Shown here piece after piece: positions 53,537-60,747 of a DNA stretch of 64,000 bases. The position numbers and the translations under genes are program-made. Each line of letters starts with the position of its first letter. Position 1 is the stretch's first letter. The DNA comes from Ferrithrix thermotolerans DSM 19514 (GTDB taxonomy: Bacteria; Actinomycetota; Acidimicrobiia; Acidimicrobiales; CAIXPF01): positions 40,829-104,828 of the forward strand of contig CAMDQT010000010.1 of the NCBI GenBank assembly GCA_945906305.1, read 5' to 3'. The notes beneath the pieces were generated by a model, which ran no database searches, was not told the DNA's origin, and saw only the letters and a program-made list of their open reading frames with translations.

Positions 53537-54801
53537 GGTGTCATCACGGCGCGGTAATGGCGCCAGAATCCCCGATTGACGGTTTCGTCGCTGACATGTC
53601 CCACCCGATCGGTGCCCTCAAAGACCTCGCGTTGTAGGCCCCGGCTGAGGTCCATCCACCCTCCGGTACCGGCGAAGGCGACCTGCATACGCTCCGACGC
53701 CGTGGCGTCATCGGGCAGGAGGAAACCGGCGGGACCCATGGCCGCTTCGGACTGGCGCAGAACCCGAGTATTGAACCCGGGGCTCACCCCGCCGAGCAGG
53801 AGCGGCGTGTGGTGGTGGATGGTCTGGCCGGCGCTTACTGGTTCGATGATGGCCAGGTTCATCTCACCGAGAAAGAGGTTGGGGAAGATGAGGGCATGGG
53901 GCGGGCCCTTCCACAGCAGTTCCTCGGCCCGTTCGGCTCCGCGCGCCGCGGTGAGAGCGGCGACGTAGTCCGCCACCTTCTCGCGGCCGGTCCCGAGCCA
54001 GGCCAGGTCCTTGTCGTAGCCCTTCCAGAACTCGAGTTCGATGTGACCGTTGCCGCGGTCGCGACAGGTGGACACCACCCGTTCCTCACCGGCGAGGGCT
54101 GCGGACTCGTACTGGGTGCCGGGAGCGACCCGCCAGAGAGAGGCGTGCAGGCGACCGAGGTGGTAGCCGTCATTGTCGCTTTCGGCCCACATCTTCCAGT
54201 TCGACGGCGACCGCTGACCCAACCAGCCGGCGCTCAAGTCCAATTCGCCGGTGGGGGACAAGTCCGCCGCCCAGTCGAGCAACTCCCTGCCGCCCACACC
54301 GAGGTGCTCGGCTAACGGCCCGGCGCCACCCGAAGGGTTGGCGAAAACGAACCCGCGGTAGCGATCCACCGCTCGGGGCCGGTCCAGAGCGAGCTCCGCC
54401 GCCGCGGTGCCTTGCCCGATGGGCTGGGGCACAGCACGCAATTCTCCCGTCAGGGCGTAGGTCCAGCCGTGGAACATGCACGAGAAGGACCCGTTGGTAC
54501 CGGAAGACCCGGTGCAGAGTTGCACGCCGCGGTGCGCGCAGCGGTTGGCCAGTACGGTCACCTCGCCCGCCCGGGTGCGCACCAGGAGCACCGGGTCACG
54601 GCCGACACGCCGACTCACCCAGTCACCGACTCCGGGAACTTCCGATTCGTGGCCCACGAAGCTCCAGCCACGATGGAAAATCCGCTGCAACTCCGCGTCG
54701 AACACGTCAGGATCGGTGTAGAGCGAGCCGTGGACCCGGTCAGGGGTGATCCGCTCGCTGACATCGAGCGAGGCGGCCACCGCACTCAGCGCTGGATTCA
54801 T
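53533..54801 (-). CDS. Aromatic-ring-hydroxylating dioxygenase, alpha subunit (Rieske)
   Basis: 422 residues. Rieske site: LANRCAHRGVQLCTG near 88 (CxH) and SFSCMFHGWTYALTG near 107 (CxxH). Catalytic iron: AESDNDGYHLGRLHAS near 208, giving the bridging Asp and Hx4H; the third acid is expected near 370. With the beta subunit it forms a dioxygenase that inserts both oxygen atoms into an aromatic ring as a cis-diol. No ferredoxin or reductase gene is adjacent. It is preceded by a TetR gene that overlaps its start by four bases, so regulator and enzyme are co-transcribed. Confidence 0.94.
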   Translation of the reverse strand: MNPALSAVAASLDVSERITPDRVHGSLYTDPDVFDAELQRIFHRGWSFVGHESEVPGVGDWVSRRVGRDPVLLVRTRAGEVTVLANRCAHRGVQLCTGSSGTNGSFSCMFHGWTYALTGELRAVPQPIGQGTAAAELALDRPRAVDRYRGFVFANPSGGAGPLAEHLGVGGRELLDWAADLSPTGELDLSAGWLGQRSPSNWKMWAESDNDGYHLGRLHASLWRVAPGTQYESAALAGEERVVSTCRDRGNGHIELEFWKGYDKDLAWLGTGREKVADYVAALTAARGAERAEELLWKGPPHALIFPNLFLGEMNLAIIEPVSAGQTIHHHTPLLLGGVSPGFNTRVLRQSEAAMGPAGFLLPDDATASERMQVAFAGTGGWMDLSRGLQREVFEGTDRVGHVSDETVNRGFWRHYRAVMTP

Positions 54802-55430
54802 GCTGCCTCCCGCTGCGCTCCGACGCTGCGTCGCGCCATTGCTCCGATGGACTCGACGATGTGTTCATGGCCGAGGTCGATGCCGAAGCTCTCGGCTGCG
54901 CTGAGCACCTCGGACAACGCGCCGACTAGGGCTAGGCCGGTGAGAAGCGGGTCCTGGGGGGCAAAGCTGCCCTCGGCCACGCCGTCAGCCACAATACTGG
55001 CAAGTATGGTGGCCATCTCGGCCCTGATGCGCCGCCGCAGCAATTCGGCCTGGGCCACCGTCGGCTCGCAGATCATGGCGTAGGCGAGCCGACCCGAGGA
55101 CAAAGCTCGAAGCGTGAACACCGACACCGCGGCGGCGAGGCGCTCGGCGCTGTCCCCGGTCTCGGGCTCATCGCCGCGGCCCGCGGCAATGGCGCGAAGC
55201 ACGCTCAGCTCGTGCTCGCAGGTGGAGCGCAGCAATTCGGTGACCAGATCGGTCTTGGACGGGAAGTGGCGGTAGAGCGACCCGACTGCCACGCCTGCCT
55301 CCGAGGCCACCGCAGCCATGGAGAGCCCGGTGATGCCCTCCACGGCAACAACTGCCCGAGCGGCCCGCAAGACCTTGTCCCTGCTCTGCAGGGCACGTTC
55401 GCAGGCCGCAGGGCCACGTCGATACACCAT
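54798..55430 (-). CDS. TetR-family regulator of the Rieske operon
   Basis: 210 residues. The helix-turn-helix is SRDKVLRAARAVVAVEGITG followed by LSMAAVASEAGVAVGSLYRH and FPSKTDLVTELL near residues 16-70. The C-terminal domain is Ala- and Glu-rich with FTLRALSSGRLAYAMICEPT near 105. It is the first gene of the operon that continues with the dioxygenase subunits and reductase, overlapping the alpha gene by four bases. A GTGAACC palindrome 47 bp before its start is the probable autoregulatory operator. The inducer is likely the aromatic substrate or its diol, by analogy. Confidence 0.91.
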   Translation of the reverse strand: MVYRRGPAACERALQSRDKVLRAARAVVAVEGITGLSMAAVASEAGVAVGSLYRHFPSKTDLVTELLRSTCEHELSVLRAIAAGRGDEPETGDSAERLAAAVSVFTLRALSSGRLAYAMICEPTVAQAELLRRRIRAEMATILASIVADGVAEGSFAPQDPLLTGLALVGALSEVLSAAESFGIDLGHEHIVESIGAMARRSVGAQREAA

Positions 55431-55476
55431 CGATTGACCTCCGATGCCCGCGCCACGTTTCGCTTGGACCCGATGA

Positions 55477-55492
55477 GTGAACCACGGTTCAC
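55477..55492. promoter_or_regulatory. Operator palindrome before the TetR/Rieske operon
   Basis: GTGAACC, AC, GGTTCAC: a perfect 7-bp inverted repeat with a two-base spacer, 47-62 bp upstream of the TetR start and in the gap to the WD40 gene's stop. Size, symmetry and position are those of a TetR-dimer site. Confidence 0.6.
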
Positions 55493-55541
55493 ATCTTGAT
55501 GCAACCGTGCTCGCTGCCTCGGCGCCGTCGCCGGAAACCGC

Positions 55542-57308
55542 TCAGCACGGCCACGGGGTGCACGAGCCGACGAGGCGGCCCTCGACATCGAATCGGGCCA
55601 ACGAGCCGTCCCAGCCCGCAGTGAGCACACACGCGCTGCCCGCGGCGTCGGTACCGAAGGCCACCGCGGGTACGCCGGGCTTGTCGTGATGGGTCAAAGC
55701 CCGCCAGCGCCAGATGTGGCCCACCTGTTCCCACAGCACGGCCGTGCCGTCGTAGGATCCGCTCACCAGGCGATCGCCAGCGGCGTTGCACGCCACGGCT
55801 TTGACGGACTTGGTGTGGGCCCGGGGTAGGACCTCGAGCAGCGAGCCGGTGCGGCAATCCCAGCGTCGTAAGGCCAGGTCACGCGAGGCCGAGATCACAT
55901 GTCCGCGGTGATCCGCCGCCACCGCGTTGACTAGGACGAGGTCCGGCGCGCTGGCCCGCCAGGCCGGTTCGCCGTTCTTCCAGGCGGACAGGGTGCCATC
56001 GGAGCACCCCGCCACCAACAACGCCGCGGGTGCGGACCATGCCATGGACTTGATCGGTGAGTGGTGGGCGGTCCAGCGTCGGAGCGGGGTTCCGTCAGCC
56101 TGCCATTGGCGGATCACCCCGTCATAGCCTGCGGTGTACAGCGTCGCACCGTCGGGTGACCACACCACGGCGTTGATCGGTCCGCCCTCATTGGCCGACA
56201 ACGTGACCAGCGCAGTGCCATCGACACCCACTAGGTGCACGATGCCGCGATAGTCCGCACTGGCGACCGTTCGGGCGTCGGGCGATATGGCCACGCAATT
56301 GACAATCGTGAGGTGCTGGGACAACGTGCCAACGCGTCGAATTCCTGTCGGGGCGTTGGCATCGAGGGCGATTACCGAGCCGTCGTCACGGCCGAGAACG
56401 ACCAGGCCGCCCGCCGCGGCGAGGCCGTTGATCCCGTAGGTCGCCGCGAAGCGCCGGTCACCCCGGTCGGGGTGGGAAATGACCTCGGCTCCGAAGCTGC
56501 CGACCACGACGGCGTTGTCGGCATGAACCGCGGCCCGTTCCCATTGGAAGTCCGCTCGATACTCGGCGCACACCAGCCAGCTTTCCGTGTCATATTCACG
56601 CATGGTGGCGTCGTACGCGCCGACCAGTAGGCGCGACCCATCGGCGGAGAAGCGCACGAAGCGCACAGCCGCGTCGGCATCGGCCAAGGTTCGTACCACG
56701 ATGGCCCGGTCGGGATCCCACAAGCGGCAGAGACCGTCGTCGCAGCCCGTTGCCACCAGCGAACCATCAGGGGACCAGTCGATGGCCTCTGGATCGCCCG
56801 GGTGGACCAATACCTGTAGTTGGGACAGCGACTCGAGGTCCCAGATGCGGGCGCTTCGATCCTCTGCCGCAGTGGCCAGGCGGCGGCCGTCAGGCGCCAA
56901 GGCGGCCCCGAAAACGCCCGATTCGTGGCCGGTCAGCACCCGCTGTTGCCATTCGCCGGGGCCTGTCCAAATCCGCACCACCGGGTCGAGATGGTCCATC
57001 ACACAAACCAACCCGTCGCCACCAGCGAGCCACCGCACGACGTTCACATCATCGCCATGGGGACCAAGGGCCAGCATCTGACTGCCGTCGGCCGCGTCGA
57101 GCACGAAAGCGAAACGGTTTGCCACCGCCACCGCAACCCGGTCGCCCGAGGGCGAGAAGCGCACGTCGTTGACGAGATCATCAAAGTGCGCGGTCCACCC
57201 CGAGGACCGCCGATGGCGGCAGATGACCCGGCCGTCGTACCCGCCGGTGATCAGGCGGCCCGTTGCCGGGTCGTAATCGACGCAGGTGATGGGCGATACG
57301 TGAGGCAC
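55542..57308 (-). CDS. WD40-repeat protein, two beta-propellers
   Basis: 588 residues from GTG 57308. At least twelve WD repeats are visible, for example ITCVDYDPATGRLITGGYDG, VNDVRFSPSGDRVAVAVANR, FGAALAPDGRRLATAAEDRS-RIWD, AIDWSPDGSLVATGCDDG-CRLWD, INAVVWSPDGATLYTAGYDG-IRQW and KAVACNAAGDRLVSGSYDGT-VLWE. About 7 repeats per propeller gives two domains (1-290 and 290-588). There is no signal peptide, membrane helix or fused kinase. It is a scaffold that binds partners. It is the last gene of a four-gene unit with a glycosyltransferase (six bases away), a flavoprotein and an FGE-like protein. Confidence 0.88.
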   Translation of the reverse strand: MPHVSPITCVDYDPATGRLITGGYDGRVICRHRRSSGWTAHFDDLVNDVRFSPSGDRVAVAVANRFAFVLDAADGSQMLALGPHGDDVNVVRWLAGGDGLVCVMDHLDPVVRIWTGPGEWQQRVLTGHESGVFGAALAPDGRRLATAAEDRSARIWDLESLSQLQVLVHPGDPEAIDWSPDGSLVATGCDDGLCRLWDPDRAIVVRTLADADAAVRFVRFSADGSRLLVGAYDATMREYDTESWLVCAEYRADFQWERAAVHADNAVVVGSFGAEVISHPDRGDRRFAATYGINGLAAAGGLVVLGRDDGSVIALDANAPTGIRRVGTLSQHLTIVNCVAISPDARTVASADYRGIVHLVGVDGTALVTLSANEGGPINAVVWSPDGATLYTAGYDGVIRQWQADGTPLRRWTAHHSPIKSMAWSAPAALLVAGCSDGTLSAWKNGEPAWRASAPDLVLVNAVAADHRGHVISASRDLALRRWDCRTGSLLEVLPRAHTKSVKAVACNAAGDRLVSGSYDGTAVLWEQVGHIWRWRALTHHDKPGVPAVAFGTDAAGSACVLTAGWDGSLARFDVEGRLVGSCTPWPC

Positions 57309-57314
57309 AGGAAC

Positions 57315-58385
57315 CTACTGGGAAAGTGAAAGTTCGCCCAGGACAACCTCGGCGAACGCGTCAACGAAACGAGGCAAGCGCCCGTACACAAAGCCATTGC
57401 GGGACTCGGCGAAGGTGGGCGAAGGCCAGCGACGGATCCAGGCCCGCATGGCCTGCACCGTTCCGACCGACAGCCCGACATCGCCGTCGAGCAACGACGG
57501 CATCGCCAGCAGCGGCTTGAAGTAGAAGTGCGCCAGGGCCCGGCGAGCGCTGCCCGCGAGTAGCCAATCGACCTGCGCCGCGGTCAGGTCTTGCGCCGGT
57601 GCCGTCTGGACGACCCGCTTGAATGCGCCCTCGTAGGCGCTGCCGCCGAGGTACGCGACAAGATCAGCCAACAATCGGCGACCTCGATCGGCCACGGCGA
57701 TGTCGGCGGATTCGAGGCGATAGCCGGCCTGACGCAGACGGACCCCCAGATCCCAGTCCTCCCCGGCAAGCACCTCGGGCCCATCGGGTCCCGGTGCGCT
57801 GGGCTGGAGGTATGGTCCGCAGGTCTCGTAGGCACTCAGACGCACCGCATGATTGACGCCGTTGAGGTTGGTTACCCCAACCAACGCCTCGCTGCGTACC
57901 ACGACTTCGCCGAAATGATCCGAGAGCCGTCGGGCGCGTGGGAAATGGCCGAGCAAATGGTCCTGCTCCTCCCTCCCGTTGACCGCGCCGACCGCATCAT
58001 CGGCATGCACCGCGGTAAGGACCTCAGCCCAAGCCGCCAACCAATCACCGGGCAGGACCACATCGACGTCAGTGGTCAACAGCCATTGCGGACGCGCCAG
58101 GTTGGCCTGATCGGCGAGGTGCAACGCTATGGCCACCGCCGCGCTGCGGGCAGCGCCAGGACTGCCGTACGCACCGTGGTGGACGCACAGCAGCTCGGGG
58201 TGCGCCGCGGCCGCCTGATCGAGGATCGACCCGGTGGCATCGCTCGAGCGGTCATTTACCAACACCGCCAGCCAGCCGGCACGAGCGGGCAGTTGAGCCA
58301 CAAGCTGGTCGATCAGCTCAGCGACAAAGGCGCTCTCGTTGTGGCAAGGGACGATGACTGCTGCAGCCGGGGCCGGGTAGGTCAC
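57315..58385 (-). CDS. Glycosyltransferase family 2
   Basis: 356 residues from GTG 58385; a longer reading runs antisense-like through the flavoprotein gene and has no GT features. AAVIVPCHNESAFVAELIDQ near residue 10 starts the GT-A fold, LAVLVNDRSSDATGSI near 37 is the NDxSxD nucleotide-binding region, LTTDVDVVLPGDWLAAW near 100 holds the DVD metal motif (DxD), and GEDWDLGVRLRQAGYRLE near 220 is the ED acceptor motif. No C-terminal membrane helices are seen. It transfers a sugar from a nucleotide donor to an unknown acceptor. It starts 13 bases after the flavoprotein stop. Confidence 0.86.
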   Translation of the reverse strand: MTYPAPAAAVIVPCHNESAFVAELIDQLVAQLPARAGWLAVLVNDRSSDATGSILDQAAAAHPELLCVHHGAYGSPGAARSAAVAIALHLADQANLARPQWLLTTDVDVVLPGDWLAAWAEVLTAVHADDAVGAVNGREEQDHLLGHFPRARRLSDHFGEVVVRSEALVGVTNLNGVNHAVRLSAYETCGPYLQPSAPGPDGPEVLAGEDWDLGVRLRQAGYRLESADIAVADRGRRLLADLVAYLGGSAYEGAFKRVVQTAPAQDLTAAQVDWLLAGSARRALAHFYFKPLLAMPSLLDGDVGLSVGTVQAMRAWIRRWPSPTFAESRNGFVYGRLPRFVDAFAEVVLGELSLSQ

Positions 58386-58398
58386 CGGCGTGGTTCCG

Positions 58399-58992
58399 TC
58401 ACTCGGGGTCGGCGCTGAGGCGGGTGTCGTCGTGGTCGACCCAGAACGAACCGGTGGCGTGGGACACGATCTCGATAGCCACGTTTGCCCCGCTCCCGGC
58501 ACAGACCACGGCTTGGGACGGCCACCCGGCAAGGACCCCGCAGGCGTACACGCCAGGTACGGAGGTCGCGCCCCAATGATCGGTGAGGACATTACCTTTC
58601 ACGAAGGGCTGGCGTGCCTCGCCGGTCTGCACCGCAAGCGAAGGTAGACGCAGGGTGCCCTGGCCGGTGGCCAGCACGACATAGCTCACGGTGATGTCCC
58701 CGCCCTGAGCCGAGCTGATCTGGAAGCCACCAGCCACCGCGCTGACATCGTCCACCCGGCCCTCATGGCTGGCGACGTTGAGGGCGTCGAGCTTGCCGCG
58801 TAACTGATCGAGGAGTTCCCGTCCCTCGAGTTCGTCCTGGCCGGGAAGGTTCAGCAACCGCGCCCGCTTCAAGATGGAACGGTCCTGGTCATACAGGTCC
58901 ACCTGCAGCCCGCCTCGAGCCAGGAACATTGCTGCCGTAAGGCCAGCTGCTCCGCCGCCGATGACGGCCACGCGGGTTGTTTCGCTGCTCAT
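58399..58992 (-). CDS. Small FAD/NAD(P)-binding protein, thioredoxin-reductase-like
   Basis: 197 residues from ATG 58992, with GAGGAG 11 bases upstream. TRVAVIGGGAAGLTAAMFLA near residue 6 is the FAD Rossmann motif, VDLYDQDRS follows, VLATGQGTLRLPS near 113 is the ATG motif and VPGVYACGVLAGWPSQAVVC near 150 the second FAD-contact motif. At under 200 residues it is shorter than thioredoxin reductases (about 310): the NADPH-binding domain and the CxxC pair are absent. This resembles single-domain FAD oxidoreductases that use a separate electron donor. It lies 70 bp after the FGE-like gene. Confidence 0.82.
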   Translation of the reverse strand: MSSETTRVAVIGGGAAGLTAAMFLARGGLQVDLYDQDRSILKRARLLNLPGQDELEGRELLDQLRGKLDALNVASHEGRVDDVSAVAGGFQISSAQGGDITVSYVVLATGQGTLRLPSLAVQTGEARQPFVKGNVLTDHWGATSVPGVYACGVLAGWPSQAVVCAGSGANVAIEIVSHATGSFWVDHDDTRLSADPE

Positions 58993-59031
58993 GGCTGGCG
59001 TCGCTCCTCTGTAGAACAATGACACGCTCAC

Positions 59032-59088
59032 GCTAGCGGGATTCGGCTAGCCGAAAACTGGGCTAGCGGGATTCGGCTAGCCGAAAAC
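59032..59088. repeat. Perfect 27-bp tandem repeat containing a palindrome
   Basis: Bases 59032-59058 and 59062-59088 are identical, with a 3-base spacer (period 30). Each copy holds the 14-bp palindrome TTCGGCTAGCCGAA. The rightmost copy includes the last codons and stop of the FGE-like gene, so the gene's end has been duplicated into the downstream gap. Two adjacent palindromes could form hairpins in the transcript. Confidence 0.9.
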
Positions 59089-60055
59089 CCATGGCATACC
59101 AAATGGATGGGTACCAGCCGTGGCGGCGTTGGCAGCGGGCGAGGTCTCCGTGGCGGGCGAAGCTGCCGCCGCGGGCGATGCGGTAGCTGACGCCGTGGAT
59201 CTCAGTCAGATCGTCCGAGATCAACTCGCCCCCCGGATAGGGCCGGTAGTCCTCAGCGACGTACTCTTCGACGTTGCCGGCGAGGTCCCAAACTCCAAAC
59301 GGCGAACGCCCGGTCGGATATAGCCCGACGGGGGTGGCGCACAGCGGCCCAAGCTCCGCGGTGTTGGCCCGCTCGGGGTCCCAACGTTCGCCCCAGGGAA
59401 ACGCCCGGCCGTCACCGCCGGTGGCGGCATGCTCCCATTCGGCCTCGGTAGGCAGACGAATCGGTCGACCAGTTTCGGCGGCCACCCAGGCGGCATAGGC
59501 GTCCGCCGAAGCAGGGGCCACGGTGTAGACGGGGTGGTTGGCCGCCGCCCACGGAAAGGTGCCGTGCGGCCATGCCGAGGGTCGCTCCGCCTGCGGGCAG
59601 GCTCGCACAAACTGTAAGTACTCGGCGTTGGTCACCGGGTACCGTCCGATACGGTACGGCGCCAACTCCACCCGGTGGGCCGGTACTTCTTTGGCGATCC
59701 AGTCGCGCTCGACACCAGCATGGGCCCAGGCCTCGGTCACTTCCTTGACGCGCGCCGCAGCCAGACCGATCGTCGTAGGGCCACCGGGAATGTCCACCAG
59801 GTCCGGCTCGAAGGCCCTGAAACGTGGGTCACCGAGCAATGACAGCAACGTCGCCGCGGCCAGCCGTTTGGCGAAGGGCTCATCATGGTGTTGCAGCACC
59901 GCAAGCAGCTCGGCCGCGTCCAAACCGGTGAGCGCGGCCAGTGCCGGGCCGAACACCGCCAGTCGGGCGCCAGATAGCGCCAGGTCGGCCTCCGGCTCGG
60001 GAGCGGGACTCGGTTCTGTCTCGGCGCGGTCAGGACCGTCCGACGGCAGGTTCAT
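59063..60055 (-). CDS. SUMF1/FGE-fold protein (EgtB/PvdO superfamily)
   Basis: 330 residues. An N-terminal helical region (about 25-85, with LAALTGLDAAELLAVLQHHD) precedes an FGE-sulfatase domain: VDIPGGPTTIGL near 92, YRIGRYPVTNAEYLQFVRAC near 135, RPIRLPTEAEWEHAATGGDG near 198, FGVWDLAGNVEEYVAEDYRP near 252 and YRIARGGSFARHGDLARC near 290, ending in YAMGFRLAESR. Formylglycine-generating enzymes end in LGFRC with a catalytic Cys; that Cys is Leu here, and a HX3HXE-type EgtB iron site is not obvious. Enzymatic function is therefore open. The start is ATG 60055. It is first in the four-gene unit. Confidence 0.85.
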   Translation of the reverse strand: MNLPSDGPDRAETEPSPAPEPEADLALSGARLAVFGPALAALTGLDAAELLAVLQHHDEPFAKRLAAATLLSLLGDPRFRAFEPDLVDIPGGPTTIGLAAARVKEVTEAWAHAGVERDWIAKEVPAHRVELAPYRIGRYPVTNAEYLQFVRACPQAERPSAWPHGTFPWAAANHPVYTVAPASADAYAAWVAAETGRPIRLPTEAEWEHAATGGDGRAFPWGERWDPERANTAELGPLCATPVGLYPTGRSPFGVWDLAGNVEEYVAEDYRPYPGGELISDDLTEIHGVSYRIARGGSFARHGDLARCQRRHGWYPSIWYAMGFRLAESR

Positions 60056-60249
60056 AGCGGCCTGATGTTCATGTGGACGTGATGTTCATGGGCGACCTGG
60101 TACCGAAGGGGGCGACGACGTCGGACGCCGCTGGCCCCCGGTCGGTGCAAGGGTGCGCTCGCGTGCCCGGAGCGGAGGATAACTTGCGCCGAGTGGCCCA
60201 GCGCGGCGCCAGGGTCCCGCGGGGCCTACCGAGGCAGACGGAGCGACCC

Positions 60250-60621
60250 ATGAGTGGTATCGAACGAAAGGGCGGCCGCCGCCGCCGGGTCCCGGCGGAG
60301 AACTTCCAGGGTCATGTCGAAATGGAGGCCATTTTGGAGGACCCGGGCTATGGCGTACGCCAGAACCGGGTGCACTTCCATGACGGAAGCCACACCAACT
60401 GGCATCTGCACGTGGGCAGCCAGGTTCTGTACTTCGTCGAGGGCCAAGGGATGGTGCAGGAACTGCACGGCGAACTTCTCGAGACCGAGGCGGGCGACAT
60501 CGTGCATGTGCAACCCGGTGCCCGTCACCGGCACGGAGCCCGAGAGGGCCATTCGGCCGTCCACATCGCGGTGACCCTCGGCGAGTCGATTTGGGACAAC
60601 GACCCGCGCTATCACGCCTGA
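60250..60621 (+). CDS. Small cupin protein
   Basis: 123 residues from ATG 60250. The cupin barrel is HTNWHLHVGSQVLYFVEGQG near residues 48-67 (HxH and Glu metal ligands) and ETEAGDIVHVQPGARHRHGA near 80-100 (PxxxxH), followed by SAVHIAVTLGES. Single-domain cupins of this length act as isomerases, decarboxylases or sensor-like binding proteins; the substrate is unknown. It is divergent from the FGE-like gene, with about 195 bp between starts that holds both promoters. The molybdenum hydroxylase gene follows on the same strand after 126 bp. Confidence 0.86.
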   Translation: MSGIERKGGRRRRVPAENFQGHVEMEAILEDPGYGVRQNRVHFHDGSHTNWHLHVGSQVLYFVEGQGMVQELHGELLETEAGDIVHVQPGARHRHGAREGHSAVHIAVTLGESIWDNDPRYHA

Positions 60622-60747
60622 TCACGGTGAGTTCCGCGACCCCACCCGTCGGCGGGGCAGCCATCGATGGTTGCGACGGCCGCCGCCGCCTGTAAGCCTG
60701 CAGCGGCTGACCTGCGGGCAGGTGTAGCCGTGAGAAGCGAGGATGTC

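Noticed and set aside
59032..60055. Diversity-generating retroelement: FGE/C-type-lectin-fold protein with repeats and palindromes right after its C-terminus
   Set aside because: No reverse transcriptase or template repeat is present in the window, and the C-terminal codons are not the AAY-rich pattern of variable regions.
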